DNA of 64,000 nt from Dehalococcoidia bacterium (GTDB lineage Bacteria > Chloroflexota > Dehalococcoidia > Dehalococcoidales > Fen-1064), in assembly GCA_011170375.1 (NCBI GenBank), contig DUEV01000001.1:62001-126000 (forward strand). The letters are read 5' to 3'. This document shows, piece by piece, positions 16,010 through 23,408 of this stretch. The notes beneath the pieces were generated by a model. It worked only from the letters and a program-made list of their open reading frames with translations, made no database searches and had not been told where the DNA came from. Every line of letters starts with the position of its first letter. The first letter of the stretch is position 1. The translations under genes were made by a program, and so were the position numbers.

Positions 16010-17703
16010 GATTTTGCTACCCCCTTCTTTGTCTTTTCGCCTTCCAGTAACTCTACCAGGCTGCCACCGAGCTTGACCATTGGATAAACATTTTCTTCCG
16101 GCTCAATGCGGAAATCAATCAAGAATGGCCCTGGTTCTTTCATGGCCTGCTCAATAGCCGGGACTACATCATTTTTGTGCTTAGCCAGCGCTCCCGGAAT
16201 GCCATAGGCTTCAGCAATTTTTACGAAATCAGGACCGCTCAACGGCGTTGCCACGTATCGCTTGCCGAAGAAAAGGTCCTGCCACTGCCGAACCATTCCC
16301 AGGAAGCCATTGTTGAAGATGGCAATCTTAATGGGTAGTCTTTCCTGCTGGATGGTGGCCAGTTCCTGTATTGTCATCTGGAAGCTGCCATCGCCATCAA
16401 GGCACCAGACGGTGGCTTTGGGACGGCCCATTTGTGCACCTATGGCTGCGGGCAACCCGTAGCCCATCGTGCCGAGGCCGCCGGAGGTGATGAGGGAATT
16501 CGGCTCATCATAGTGATAATGTTGTGCCGCCCACATCTGATGCTGTCCCACGCCAGTCACAATAGTGGCTTTACCCTTGGTCGCCTCGTAAATCTGCCTG
16601 ACTACATATTGTGGTAGTACTGAATCGCTGTCACGGATATCAAGCCCCGGATGCTCCCGACGCCATTCATCTAGCTGTCCTATCCAGTCAACGTGCTGAC
16701 CTGGCTCTATCAGTTTGTTCAACTGGGTGAGTACGTTCTTGACGTCGCCGACAATCGGTACGTCCACCTTGACATTCTTGCCAATCTCTGCCGGGTCGAT
16801 GTCGATATGGACGATTCGGGCATGCGGGTTGAAGGCACTGACCTTGGCCGTAGCCCGGTCGTCGAACCGCATACCGATGGCGATTATTGTATCGGCGGCA
16901 TCGGTAGCCAGGTTGGCGTAGACCATGCCGTGCATTCCCAGCATACCGTAGTTGAGGACATGACTTTCCGGAATGGTACTTATGCCGAGCAGTGTTGTTA
17001 TTACCGGTATCTGCGCTTTCTCTGCCAGTTCTTTCAGTTCGGCGTATGCCCCTGAGACAATGATGCCCCTTCCGGCCAGGATGACTGGCTCCTTGGCCTC
17101 ATTTATCAGTTTAGCCGCTCTCTTTATCTGTGCCGGGTGTCCCTTGAGTGTTGGCCTGTAGCTGGGCAGGTCGAATTCATTAGGGTAGTGGTATTCCACT
17201 TGCTCCATGAAGACGTCACCTGGTACATCAATCAGCACCGGTCCAGGTCTTCCCGTACGTGCCAGGTAGAAAGCCTCTCTGACAATACGTGGTAGGGAGG
17301 CAGTATCCAAGACTAGGTAGTTGTGCTTGGTAATCGGCAGAGTAATGCCGGTAATGTCTACCTCTTGGAAGGCGTCCTTACCAATATCAGGTCGGTTTAC
17401 CTGGCCGGTTATGGCTACCATCGGTACCGAGTCGAGAAAAGCATCGGCGATTCCGGTAACCAGGTTAGTAGCCCCGGGTCCTGAGGTGGCGATGCAAACC
17501 CCAACCTTTCCGGTGGCACGGGCATAACCTTCAGCGGCGTGGGCAGCCCCCTGCTCATGTCGTGTCAGGACATGGTGAATCTGGGGGTACTGGGGCATGG
17601 TATCAAAGAGGGGGATAACCTTACCACCCTGGATGCCGAAGGTAACCTCGACCCCTTCCTTTACTAGTCCATCCAGCATCATCTGGGCGCCAGTCATTTT
17701 CAT
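16006..17703 (-). CDS. ilvB: Acetolactate synthase, large catalytic subunit
   Basis: This is the ThDP-dependent enzyme that joins two pyruvates, or pyruvate and 2-oxobutyrate. The 565-residue protein has the catalytic Glu in VLTRHEQGAAHAAEGYAR (near residue 50), SGPGATNLVTGIADA, the FAD-binding middle domain, and the ThDP-binding DGDGSFQMTIQELATIQQERLPIKIAIFNN near residue 440. AGGAGGAGATTTGAC precedes ATG 17703. It lies 13 nt after ilvD and overlaps ilvN by 4 nt. Confidence 0.96.
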   Translation of the reverse strand: MKMTGAQMMLDGLVKEGVEVTFGIQGGKVIPLFDTMPQYPQIHHVLTRHEQGAAHAAEGYARATGKVGVCIATSGPGATNLVTGIADAFLDSVPMVAITGQVNRPDIGKDAFQEVDITGITLPITKHNYLVLDTASLPRIVREAFYLARTGRPGPVLIDVPGDVFMEQVEYHYPNEFDLPSYRPTLKGHPAQIKRAAKLINEAKEPVILAGRGIIVSGAYAELKELAEKAQIPVITTLLGISTIPESHVLNYGMLGMHGMVYANLATDAADTIIAIGMRFDDRATAKVSAFNPHARIVHIDIDPAEIGKNVKVDVPIVGDVKNVLTQLNKLIEPGQHVDWIGQLDEWRREHPGLDIRDSDSVLPQYVVRQIYEATKGKATIVTGVGQHQMWAAQHYHYDEPNSLITSGGLGTMGYGLPAAIGAQMGRPKATVWCLDGDGSFQMTIQELATIQQERLPIKIAIFNNGFLGMVRQWQDLFFGKRYVATPLSGPDFVKIAEAYGIPGALAKHKNDVVPAIEQAMKEPGPFLIDFRIEPEENVYPMVKLGGSLVELLEGEKTKKGVAKS

Positions 17704-17716
17704 GTCAAATCTCCTC

Positions 17717-19378
17717 CTAGCTAAATACAGCTCCGGTACTGGCCGAAGTCACCTTTTCTATATAACGGCTTAAATAGCCTGTTTTTACTCTCGGTTCGAA
17801 CTCACCAAGGCTGGCGAGACGCCGGGAAATCTCATCACTACTGAGCTCCACCTCCAGCTGGTAGTTCGGAATATCTATCTTGATGATGTCTCCGTCCTGC
17901 AGGGCGGCAATCGGTCCGCGGCTGGCTGCTTCTGGGGAGACGTGGCCGATGGCGGCGCCGCGAGAGCCACCGGAGAAGCGCCCGTCAGTGACGAGGGCTA
18001 CATCCTTGTCCATGCCCATGCCGCTTAAGAGGGCGGTGGGTGTTAGCATCTCCCTCATACCGGGACCGCCCTTGGGGCCCTCGTTTCGGATAATGACTAC
18101 GTCCTCCGCCTTTATCTGTTTGCCCATGATGGCAGTGGTGGCCTCTTCTTCGGAGTCGAAGACCCTGGCAGGTCCCCGGTGGACCATCATCTCCGGAGCA
18201 ACCGCCGCTTTCTTAACAATGGCGCCGTCGGGGGCCAGGTTACCGAATAGGACAGCAATACCGCCTGTGGCTGAGTAAGCATTATCTCTGGTACGGATGA
18301 CGTCTCTGTCCAGCACCTGAATATCCTTGATGTTTTCCCCGATTGTTTTACCTGTTACCGTTGACGATTCCAGGTTGAGGAGGTCACTAACCTCTCTCAT
18401 GACTGCGGGGATACCTCCCGCCCGGTCAAGGTCCTCAATGCGATTTTCTCCGGCGGGACTGAGCAGACAGATATGCGGGGTACTCTGAGAGAGCTCGTTC
18501 ACACGGGTCAGTGGGAATGTAGCCCCTGCCTCATGGGCGATGGCCATCAGGTGCAGCACCGAGTTGGTACTGCCGCCCAGGGCCATATCAACCGTCAGGG
18601 CGTTATCTATCGCGGCCGCAGTAACAATATCCCGGGGTCGGGTATTGCTGGACAGAAGCTGCATAACCTGTTCTCCGGCCATTCTTGCCAGCGCTTTTCG
18701 CCTTGAGTCGACGGCCGGGATGGTGCCGTTGCCGGGCAGACCCATCCCCAGCACCTCGGTGAGGCAGTTCATCGTGTTGGCGGTAAACATACCAGCACAG
18801 CTTCCGCAACCGGGACAGGCGATTTCTTCCAGTCGGGCCAGCTCCTCTTTGCTCATTTCTCCGGCAGTGACCTTGCCCGTTGCTTCGAATAGAGAGATGA
18901 CGTCGAATTTACGACCGCCGTCATCGGCGATGTACCCTGCCAGCATCGGCCCGCCGCTGATGACGATGGACGGCACATTGAGTCGCATGGCGGCCATGAG
19001 CATGCCGGGCACTATCTTGTCGCAGTTGGGGATAAAGACGAGGGCATCGAAGGCATGGGCTTCGGCAACCGTCTCTGCGGAGTCGGCAATCAGTTCCCGG
19101 CTGGGCAGGCTGTACTTCATCCCAGGGTGACCCATGGCAATACCGTCGCAGACGGCGATGGTGTTGACCTCGAAGGGGAAACCCCCGCCCCTTGATACCC
19201 CCTGCTTGACCGCTTCGGCGATACTCCGCAGGTGAATGTGGCCGGGGACAACCTCACTGAAGCTGTTAATAATGCCCACGAAGGGCTTGTCAAAGTCGCT
19301 CCGGCTGACACCGACCGCATGCAGTAGCGACCGGTGTGCTGCCCTTTCTACACCCTTCTTGACTGCATCGCTCTTCAT
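17717..19378 (-). CDS. ilvD: Dihydroxy-acid dehydratase
   Basis: IlvD is the Fe-S enzyme that makes 2-oxo acids for valine, isoleucine and leucine. The 553-residue protein has the cluster cysteines in [11 protein letters not shown] and [28 protein letters not shown], and [21 protein letters not shown] near the C-terminus. It is the first structural gene of the ilv-leu cluster, starting 33 nt after the attenuator's terminator stem-loop. Control of the operon would therefore be exercised just ahead of this gene. Confidence 0.96.
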   Translation of the reverse strand: MKSDAVKKGVERAAHRSLLHAVGVSRSDFDKPFVGIINSFSEVVPGHIHLRSIAEAVKQGVSRGGGFPFEVNTIAVCDGIAMGHPGMKYSLPSRELIADSAETVAEAHAFDALVFIPNCDKIVPGMLMAAMRLNVPSIVISGGPMLAGYIADDGGRKFDVISLFEATGKVTAGEMSKEELARLEEIACPGCGSCAGMFTANTMNCLTEVLGMGLPGNGTIPAVDSRRKALARMAGEQVMQLLSSNTRPRDIVTAAAIDNALTVDMALGGSTNSVLHLMAIAHEAGATFPLTRVNELSQSTPHICLLSPAGENRIEDLDRAGGIPAVMREVSDLLNLESSTVTGKTIGENIKDIQVLDRDVIRTRDNAYSATGGIAVLFGNLAPDGAIVKKAAVAPEMMVHRGPARVFDSEEEATTAIMGKQIKAEDVVIIRNEGPKGGPGMREMLTPTALLSGMGMDKDVALVTDGRFSGGSRGAAIGHVSPEAASRGPIAALQDGDIIKIDIPNYQLEVELSSDEISRRLASLGEFEPRVKTGYLSRYIEKVTSASTGAVFS

Positions 19379-19410
19379 TATTCTACGCCTGCCTTTGTCG
19401 CATTTTGATT

Positions 19411-19438
19411 AAAAAAAAGGCCGTCCCGTGGGACGGCC
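19411..19438 (-). terminator. ilv operon attenuator terminator
   Basis: On the reverse strand: GGCCGTCCC-AC-GGGACGGCC followed by eight T residues, a strong Rho-independent terminator. It lies between the leader peptide (stop 19460) and ilvD. The GTGGG right after the leader-peptide stop can pair with CCCAC of the 5' arm, with CCTG-CA-CAGG nested inside, which would form the competing antiterminator. Confidence 0.85.
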
Positions 19439-19459
19439 CCCTGTGCAGGACGAACCCAC

Positions 19460-19513
19460 TCACCGGTAAAAGTTGATAACGATAAGTACTAGTGTAGCAT
19501 ACTGCGTGCTCAT
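19460..19513 (-). CDS. ilv operon leader peptide (17 aa)
   Basis: The ORF reads MSTQYATLVLIVINFYR, with consecutive Leu-Val-Leu-Ile-Val-Ile codons: exactly the amino acids made by the operon behind it. The ATG lies 6 nt after the -10 box, so the message is probably leaderless. Ribosome stalling on these codons when charged Leu-, Val- or Ile-tRNA is scarce would favour the antiterminator over the terminator at 19411-19438. The same design precedes leuS at 48872-48919. What is seen is the promoter, ORF and terminator; the mechanism is inferred from the enterobacterial ilv/leu model. Confidence 0.8.
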   Translation of the reverse strand: MSTQYATLVLIVINFYR

Positions 19514-19519
19514 GTTATG

Positions 19520-19548
19520 AAAATAACACATATTTTTTTTATTGTCAA
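19520..19548 (-). promoter_or_regulatory. ilv operon promoter
   Basis: Reverse strand: TTGACA (19548-19543), a 17-bp A-rich spacer, then TATTTT (19525-19520). The predicted transcription start falls on or next to the A of the leader-peptide ATG at 19513. Confidence 0.8.
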
Positions 19549-19704
19549 CTGTTTCTGTTGGTGAATCTGAAAAAGGGTCTCTGATTGGGTATTGACAACC
19601 CCCTCACGCTCACATTCATCACAAATGCTAATTCTTACAGCACTTCTACTGTTCCCTGACCGAAAATGATACCTGTAGCGGCTAAGGTATATTTGTGACG
19701 GAGG

Positions 19705-19780
19705 GGCGACGTAGCCAAGTGGTCAAGGCTGGGGGCGTGCACGACCCTAATCGGTGGTTCGAATCCGCCCGTCGCCGCCA
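19705..19780 (+). tRNA. tRNA-like gene with an abnormal anticodon arm
   Basis: The 76-nt sequence has a perfect 7-bp acceptor stem (GGCGACG / CGTCGCC), a Cys/Gln-type D-arm (GCCAAGTGGTCAAGGC), a T-arm GGTGG-TTCGAAT-CCGCC, and an encoded G-CCA end. The anticodon arm, at the normal position and length, reads GGGGG-CGTGCAC-GACCC. Only three pairs form, position 33 is G instead of the near-universal U, and positions 34-36 are TGC. Shifting by one would give GCA (Cys) after a T. The body resembles tRNA-Cys or tRNA-Gln more than tRNA-Ala. It may be a decayed gene or a tRNA with another role; identity is left open. Confidence 0.65.
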
Positions 19781-19803
19781 AACCTACTTAATAGTAACCT
19801 TGT

Positions 19804-20241
19804 TCAGGAACACTCCATCTCCGTAATCTTTTCAACGCGCCGCTGATGTCGGCCACCCTCAAACTCGGTAGTGAGGAAGGTATTGACTATCTCCGGTGCC
19901 GATTCCATTCCCTCTTCTGCGGAAAGACAGAGAATATTGGCATTGTTGTGCTGTCGTGCCCGGCTAGCTCCGAAGGTGTTATGGCACATGGCTGCCCTGA
20001 TACCCCGGACCTTGTTGGCAGCCATGCTCATACCGATGCCGGTACCGCATATCAGGATGCCGTAGTCATACTGACCACCAGCGACAGCTTCTCCCACCTT
20101 TTTAGCAATATCTGGGTAGTCTACCGGCTCGTCGCTGTTGGTGCCGAAGTCCTTGTAATCGTGTTTCGCTTCGGCAAGTAATTCTATCACCAGTTGTTTC
20201 AGATTATGTCCTCGGTGGTCACATCCGACGGCAATATGCAC
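19804..20241 (-). CDS. rpiB: Ribose-5-phosphate isomerase B
   Basis: RpiB interconverts ribose-5-phosphate and ribulose-5-phosphate in the pentose phosphate pathway. The 145-residue protein has the family pattern: IAVGCDHRGHNLKQ at the N-terminus, VDYPDIA, and the catalytic region YDYGILICGTGIGMSMAANKVRGIRAAMC with active-site Cys and Thr. The C-terminal tail is slightly longer than the minimal family form. It follows the tsaC-like gene by 24 nt, so the two probably form a small operon. Confidence 0.93.
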   Translation of the reverse strand: MHIAVGCDHRGHNLKQLVIELLAEAKHDYKDFGTNSDEPVDYPDIAKKVGEAVAGGQYDYGILICGTGIGMSMAANKVRGIRAAMCHNTFGASRARQHNNANILCLSAEEGMESAPEIVNTFLTTEFEGGRHQRRVEKITEMECS

Positions 20242-20265
20242 TGTTCAATCTCCTTTCGCGATGCT

Positions 20266-20886
20266 CTATTGGCAGGCCTTTTCTATCTCTTCTCGGGATA
20301 TGGCGCCTTCCCGCGTTACTATCGGCACCTCTCCGGTGACGTCTACGATGGTTGATGCCGTGCCGGGGCAGGGCTGCCCGTCATCGATAATCGGGTCTAA
20401 TTCGTCACCGAGCTGGTCGTATACCTCGGCGGCGGTCAACGGGCTGGGCTTGCCACTGACATTAGCGCTGGTACCCACCAGCGGCGCCCCGATACCCTCA
20501 ATCAGGGCAAGGGGGATGGGATGGGCGGGTATCCTGACGGCCACGGTTGTCCCTCCGGCAGTGATGATGTCGGGGACGGAGGGGGAGGCGGGGAACACAA
20601 TGGTCAGTGCGCCCGGCAGGAACTGGCTGATTAGCTTCAGGGCGATTGTGGGTACTGTTTCGGCAAGCTCTTCTATCTGTGAAAAATTGGCTACCAGCAG
20701 GGGTAAGGCCATATCCATAGGTCGTCGCTTTACTTGATAGATGCGTTCCACCGCCTGCCGCATATTCATGCAGGCACCGAGGCCATAGACGGTATCGGTG
20801 GGATAGGCTACTATGCCACCTTGCTGGAGGATAGCGATGCCCTTTTTGACCTGTTTTTTGATGTCGGAGGAAAACTCTTTCGACAC
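20266..20886 (-). CDS. tsaC: L-threonylcarbamoyladenylate synthase (YrdC/Sua5 family)
   Basis: This enzyme makes threonylcarbamoyl-AMP for the t6A37 modification of ANN-reading tRNAs. Visible YrdC motifs are GGIVAYPTDTVYGLG, KRRPMDMALPLLV (KxR), PGALTIVFP, VAVRIPAHP and LVGTSANVSG. GTG at 20886 is chosen for two reasons: a likely -10 box TATACT at 20931-20926 on this strand lies inside the longer frame that reaches 20973, and from GTG the YrdC domain starts at the usual distance. No strong ribosome site marks the start, so it remains uncertain. There is no C-terminal Sua5 domain. Confidence 0.88.
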   Translation of the reverse strand: MSKEFSSDIKKQVKKGIAILQQGGIVAYPTDTVYGLGACMNMRQAVERIYQVKRRPMDMALPLLVANFSQIEELAETVPTIALKLISQFLPGALTIVFPASPSVPDIITAGGTTVAVRIPAHPIPLALIEGIGAPLVGTSANVSGKPSPLTAAEVYDQLGDELDPIIDDGQPCPGTASTIVDVTGEVPIVTREGAISREEIEKACQ

Positions 20887-21063
20887 TCGTCTTGTATCCA
20901 GAGAAGGTTTTTTCTGCCTGACGGAAGTATAGCATAATGCGGTCAGCAGGCAGAAGGAGATGGATGATACCAATGATTATGCCCCCCTTTTTGGAATGTC
21001 CAGATGGAAGGGAGTCAAGGAGGATACCTCGTTTCTCTATACCTGAAAGCTTATATTCCATTT

Positions 21064-21127
21064 TCCAAGGGGGACACCCCCTTGGAATCCCCCGCCAAGA
21101 GGGGTTCCACCCCTCTGGACTCCACCC
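21064..21127. repeat. GC-rich palindromic repeat R4
   Basis: CCAAGGGGG-ACA-CCCCCTTGG is a near-perfect hairpin, followed by AATCCCCCGCC and a second hairpin AGAGGGG-TTCCA-CCCCTCT. It is almost identical to R11 at 56331-56392. The rest of 20890-21200 shows no gene. Confidence 0.75.
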
Positions 21128-21202
21128 GTCAAGAGTATGTGCAACAGATACTTTCCAGTGGTCAAGGCGATGTCTCTTGCCTGACTCAGGCGTGATTGCT
21201 AG

Positions 21203-21234
21203 ATTGTTAGGAGTTTGTATTATTTGCTAACAAT
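21203..21234. repeat. Left copy of a direct repeat flanking the radical SAM gene
   Basis: ATTGTTAG-GAGTTTGTAT-n8-CTAACAAT is itself an inverted repeat (ATTGTTAG / CTAACAAT). A closely related copy lies at 22531-22562, after the radical SAM gene. The two bracket 1.3 kb of AT-rich DNA. Confidence 0.55.
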
Positions 21235-21360
21235 AATATGGCAAACAAGCATTTGTACTACTAAATCAATACTATCCTATAACCTGATACAAACCATATT
21301 CTAACACCACAGCCATTATCATTTTTATAGTAATACTTGGAAATAAGTAGGAGATTGTTA

Positions 21361-22443
21361 GTGTATGTAAAAGAACGGCGTTGGCTGAAACGTAAGGTGG
21401 CCAATAATGGAGAGATAGTTTACGACACTGTTACACGTAACATATATCGTAACGGCGAAGAATCAGAAATTTACGCAGATGAGGACATTTTCGACCTTTC
21501 GACGTTCGATTCACGGGCACCGTTAAAGGTATATTTTGATTTTACCTACCTATGTAATCTGGAATGCAGGCATTGTATAACTAATTCATCCCCTAATGTT
21601 GACAGACATAATGAGTTATCCTCAGAACGTATAGCCTCAATAATGAATGAGCTTGCTACGATTGGGGTACTTGAGATAGGTGTCGGTGGTGGAGAACCAC
21701 TGTGCCACCAGGGCATATACCCTCTTCTTACTCACGCCAAAGCAGTCGGACTAAACGTTATTCTTACCACAAACGGAATATTAGTGACGGAGAAAATTGC
21801 ACGCAAGTTAAAAGATATTGATGTTTCCGAGGTTAGAGTGAGTTTTGACGGTTCCGAAAAGGTCCATAACAATATTCGCGGTGTCGGTAGTTATTATAAG
21901 TCATTAAAGGCGCTTATTGTTTTATTAGAAGAAGATATAAAGGCAGTACCACGGATAACAATCTGCGATGACGAGAGAGAAGGACTGGAGGAGTTGTTTA
22001 TTGACCTCGCGGCTGTTGGTGCCAACACAATTAAAGCAGGTTTAGTATTTCCCCGGGGTCGTGCAACTGTAAAAGAAAATGAACACCTTTTTAAATACAA
22101 GAGGGATAACGGAATGGCAATGGATTTACTAGAGATGGCGAAAAAACATGGTTTGAATTTGAAACTGACTGGTGATATGGCATTAAATTCCTCAACGGCA
22201 GATGGTGGGGATTTACGTCTGGGCAAACGTAAAAGCTGTGGGGCTGGTTTTGAAACGGGATACATTGCTCCTAATGGCAACGTGCAGCCTTGTTCAGGAA
22301 TGCCGAGTCGTGTATTTGGTAACATGAGAAAAGACTCCTTCATTACTTCTTGGGCTGGACAAAAAGCGAAAAAGTGGCGTGATTTCACTTCTACGCATGA
22401 TTCATGGTTTCTGTGTGGTAATAGTGATTCGTATGACCGTTAA
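21361..22443 (+). CDS. Radical SAM protein with incomplete SPASM domain
   Basis: A radical SAM enzyme: CNLECRHC (Cys 65, 69, 72) binds the 4Fe-4S cluster, followed by GVGGGEPLCHQG and LTTNGIL. The C-terminus resembles a SPASM domain (KSCGAGFETGYIAPNGNVQPC, then GNM ... W) but stops at WFLCGNSDSYDR, lacking the final CxxC-type cysteines usually found. It may therefore be truncated. GTG 21361 is chosen because TAGGAG lies 7 nt before it; the frame opens earlier with a TTG at 21337. The N-terminal 50 residues (GEIVYDTVTRNIYRNGEE) are a small beta region, as in several peptide-modifying members. No precursor peptide is recognisable nearby. Its codon use is much more AT-rich than its neighbours', suggesting transfer. 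Confidence 0.85.
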   Translation: MYVKERRWLKRKVANNGEIVYDTVTRNIYRNGEESEIYADEDIFDLSTFDSRAPLKVYFDFTYLCNLECRHCITNSSPNVDRHNELSSERIASIMNELATIGVLEIGVGGGEPLCHQGIYPLLTHAKAVGLNVILTTNGILVTEKIARKLKDIDVSEVRVSFDGSEKVHNNIRGVGSYYKSLKALIVLLEEDIKAVPRITICDDEREGLEELFIDLAAVGANTIKAGLVFPRGRATVKENEHLFKYKRDNGMAMDLLEMAKKHGLNLKLTGDMALNSSTADGGDLRLGKRKSCGAGFETGYIAPNGNVQPCSGMPSRVFGNMRKDSFITSWAGQKAKKWRDFTSTHDSWFLCGNSDSYDR

Positions 22444-22957
22444 AAGCCTTCACGCCTTCAGTTGTTTGTTATAATTACTTCCCTCCATTAAAGGAACTCG
22501 CCACGAGCTAATTCAGACGTGAGATATGATATTGTTGTGAGTTTGTATAAAATCATAACAAAACACATATTTTGTTGGATTGCCGCACAGGGAGGGCTGT
22601 TGCTCACCATTGAACAAACATCGGGATGTTTGTTCCTCTTGTACTATAACAGCTTGGACGAAAAACAGTCGGTTAGTATTGTCCCTGTTTGAATATGAAT
22701 CGGGATGTTTGTCCAGCCATGCGTATAGCTATTTGATTCCGTTTGAGTTTTCCATAAAGTAAAATACAAAACTCAATTAATACCAACATGCCGAAATAAT
22801 ATCAGGATTATTTGCAATCAGAATTGCTGCACTTGGTCTATCTAACAACCACTATGTAAGTGAGTCTCGCTTCTAAAGGAACACTTTGTAGTATCAACTC
22901 TATCGTTGTTCCTCGGTACCAGTATCGTGCTTTCGAACTACGCAATTGATTCGAGGT
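22444..22957. other. AT-rich intergenic region, no gene seen
   Basis: I see no credible coding frame. It holds the right copy of the flanking repeat at 22531-22562 (ATTGTTGTGAGTTTGTAT ... ATAACAAA). It also holds a perfect dyad GAACAAACATC-GG-GATGTTTGTTC at 22612-22635, whose core ATCGGGATGTTTGT recurs at about 22698-22711. Confidence 0.5.
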
Positions 22958-23116
22958 CTATCCCCTCGATTGCATGGCGTCGTAAATCGTGTAGGCGCCG
23001 AACACTAAAAGAACTACGAATAAAATCCAGTCCAGCCAATCCGGTGTGTTGGCGGGTATCATGAAATATGCTTGGGTTATGATGAGTACGCCAACAGCAA
23101 TAGTCAATTGTTTCAT
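22958..23116 (-). CDS. Small single-pass or hairpin membrane protein, 52 aa
   Basis: A short ORF with an excellent ribosome site (GGAAAGGAGATTTACC before the ATG at 23116). The peptide starts MKQLTIAVGVLIITQAYFMI, has PANTPDWLDW in the middle, then a second hydrophobic run ILFVVLLVFGAYTIY, and ends DAMQSRG. Two hydrophobic segments of 14-18 residues could form a membrane hairpin, or the first could be a signal anchor. Hydrophobic organisation plus the strong start site make it likely real. Function unknown. The next gene on this strand upstream is the beta-propeller start at 25061, with unrelated sequence between. Confidence 0.6.
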   Translation of the reverse strand: MKQLTIAVGVLIITQAYFMIPANTPDWLDWILFVVLLVFGAYTIYDAMQSRG

Positions 23117-23238
23117 GGTAAATCTCCTTTCCAAGATTATCCGAATTGTAGCATATTATTGACATATTGATAGAAAGACTATATATACTTACGATGAAAC
23201 CACTATCGGGGTGTCGACGTGAGTGTATTCCATTTCAC

Positions 23239-23264
23239 TGTTACAAAACATACATTTTGTAACA
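23239..23264. promoter_or_regulatory. Perfect inverted repeat, possible operator
   Basis: TGTTACAAAA-CATACA-TTTTGTAACA is a 10-bp perfect dyad with 6-nt centre. It lies upstream of the 52-aa membrane protein (about 120 bp from its ATG) and downstream of the beta-propeller gene. It has no T-run typical of a terminator. Confidence 0.4.
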
Positions 23265-23408
23265 AATGAGTGTGAAAGGGATAGAAGAAGGCTAGCAGAC
23301 CATTAGAGACCTGCTAGCCCTTACTACCTACCACAATCGTGCATGCTTCACTATATTATTCCTCTATCACTAGCGACCTGCTTTCTACTTACTCAAACTC
23401 TGATTTAA

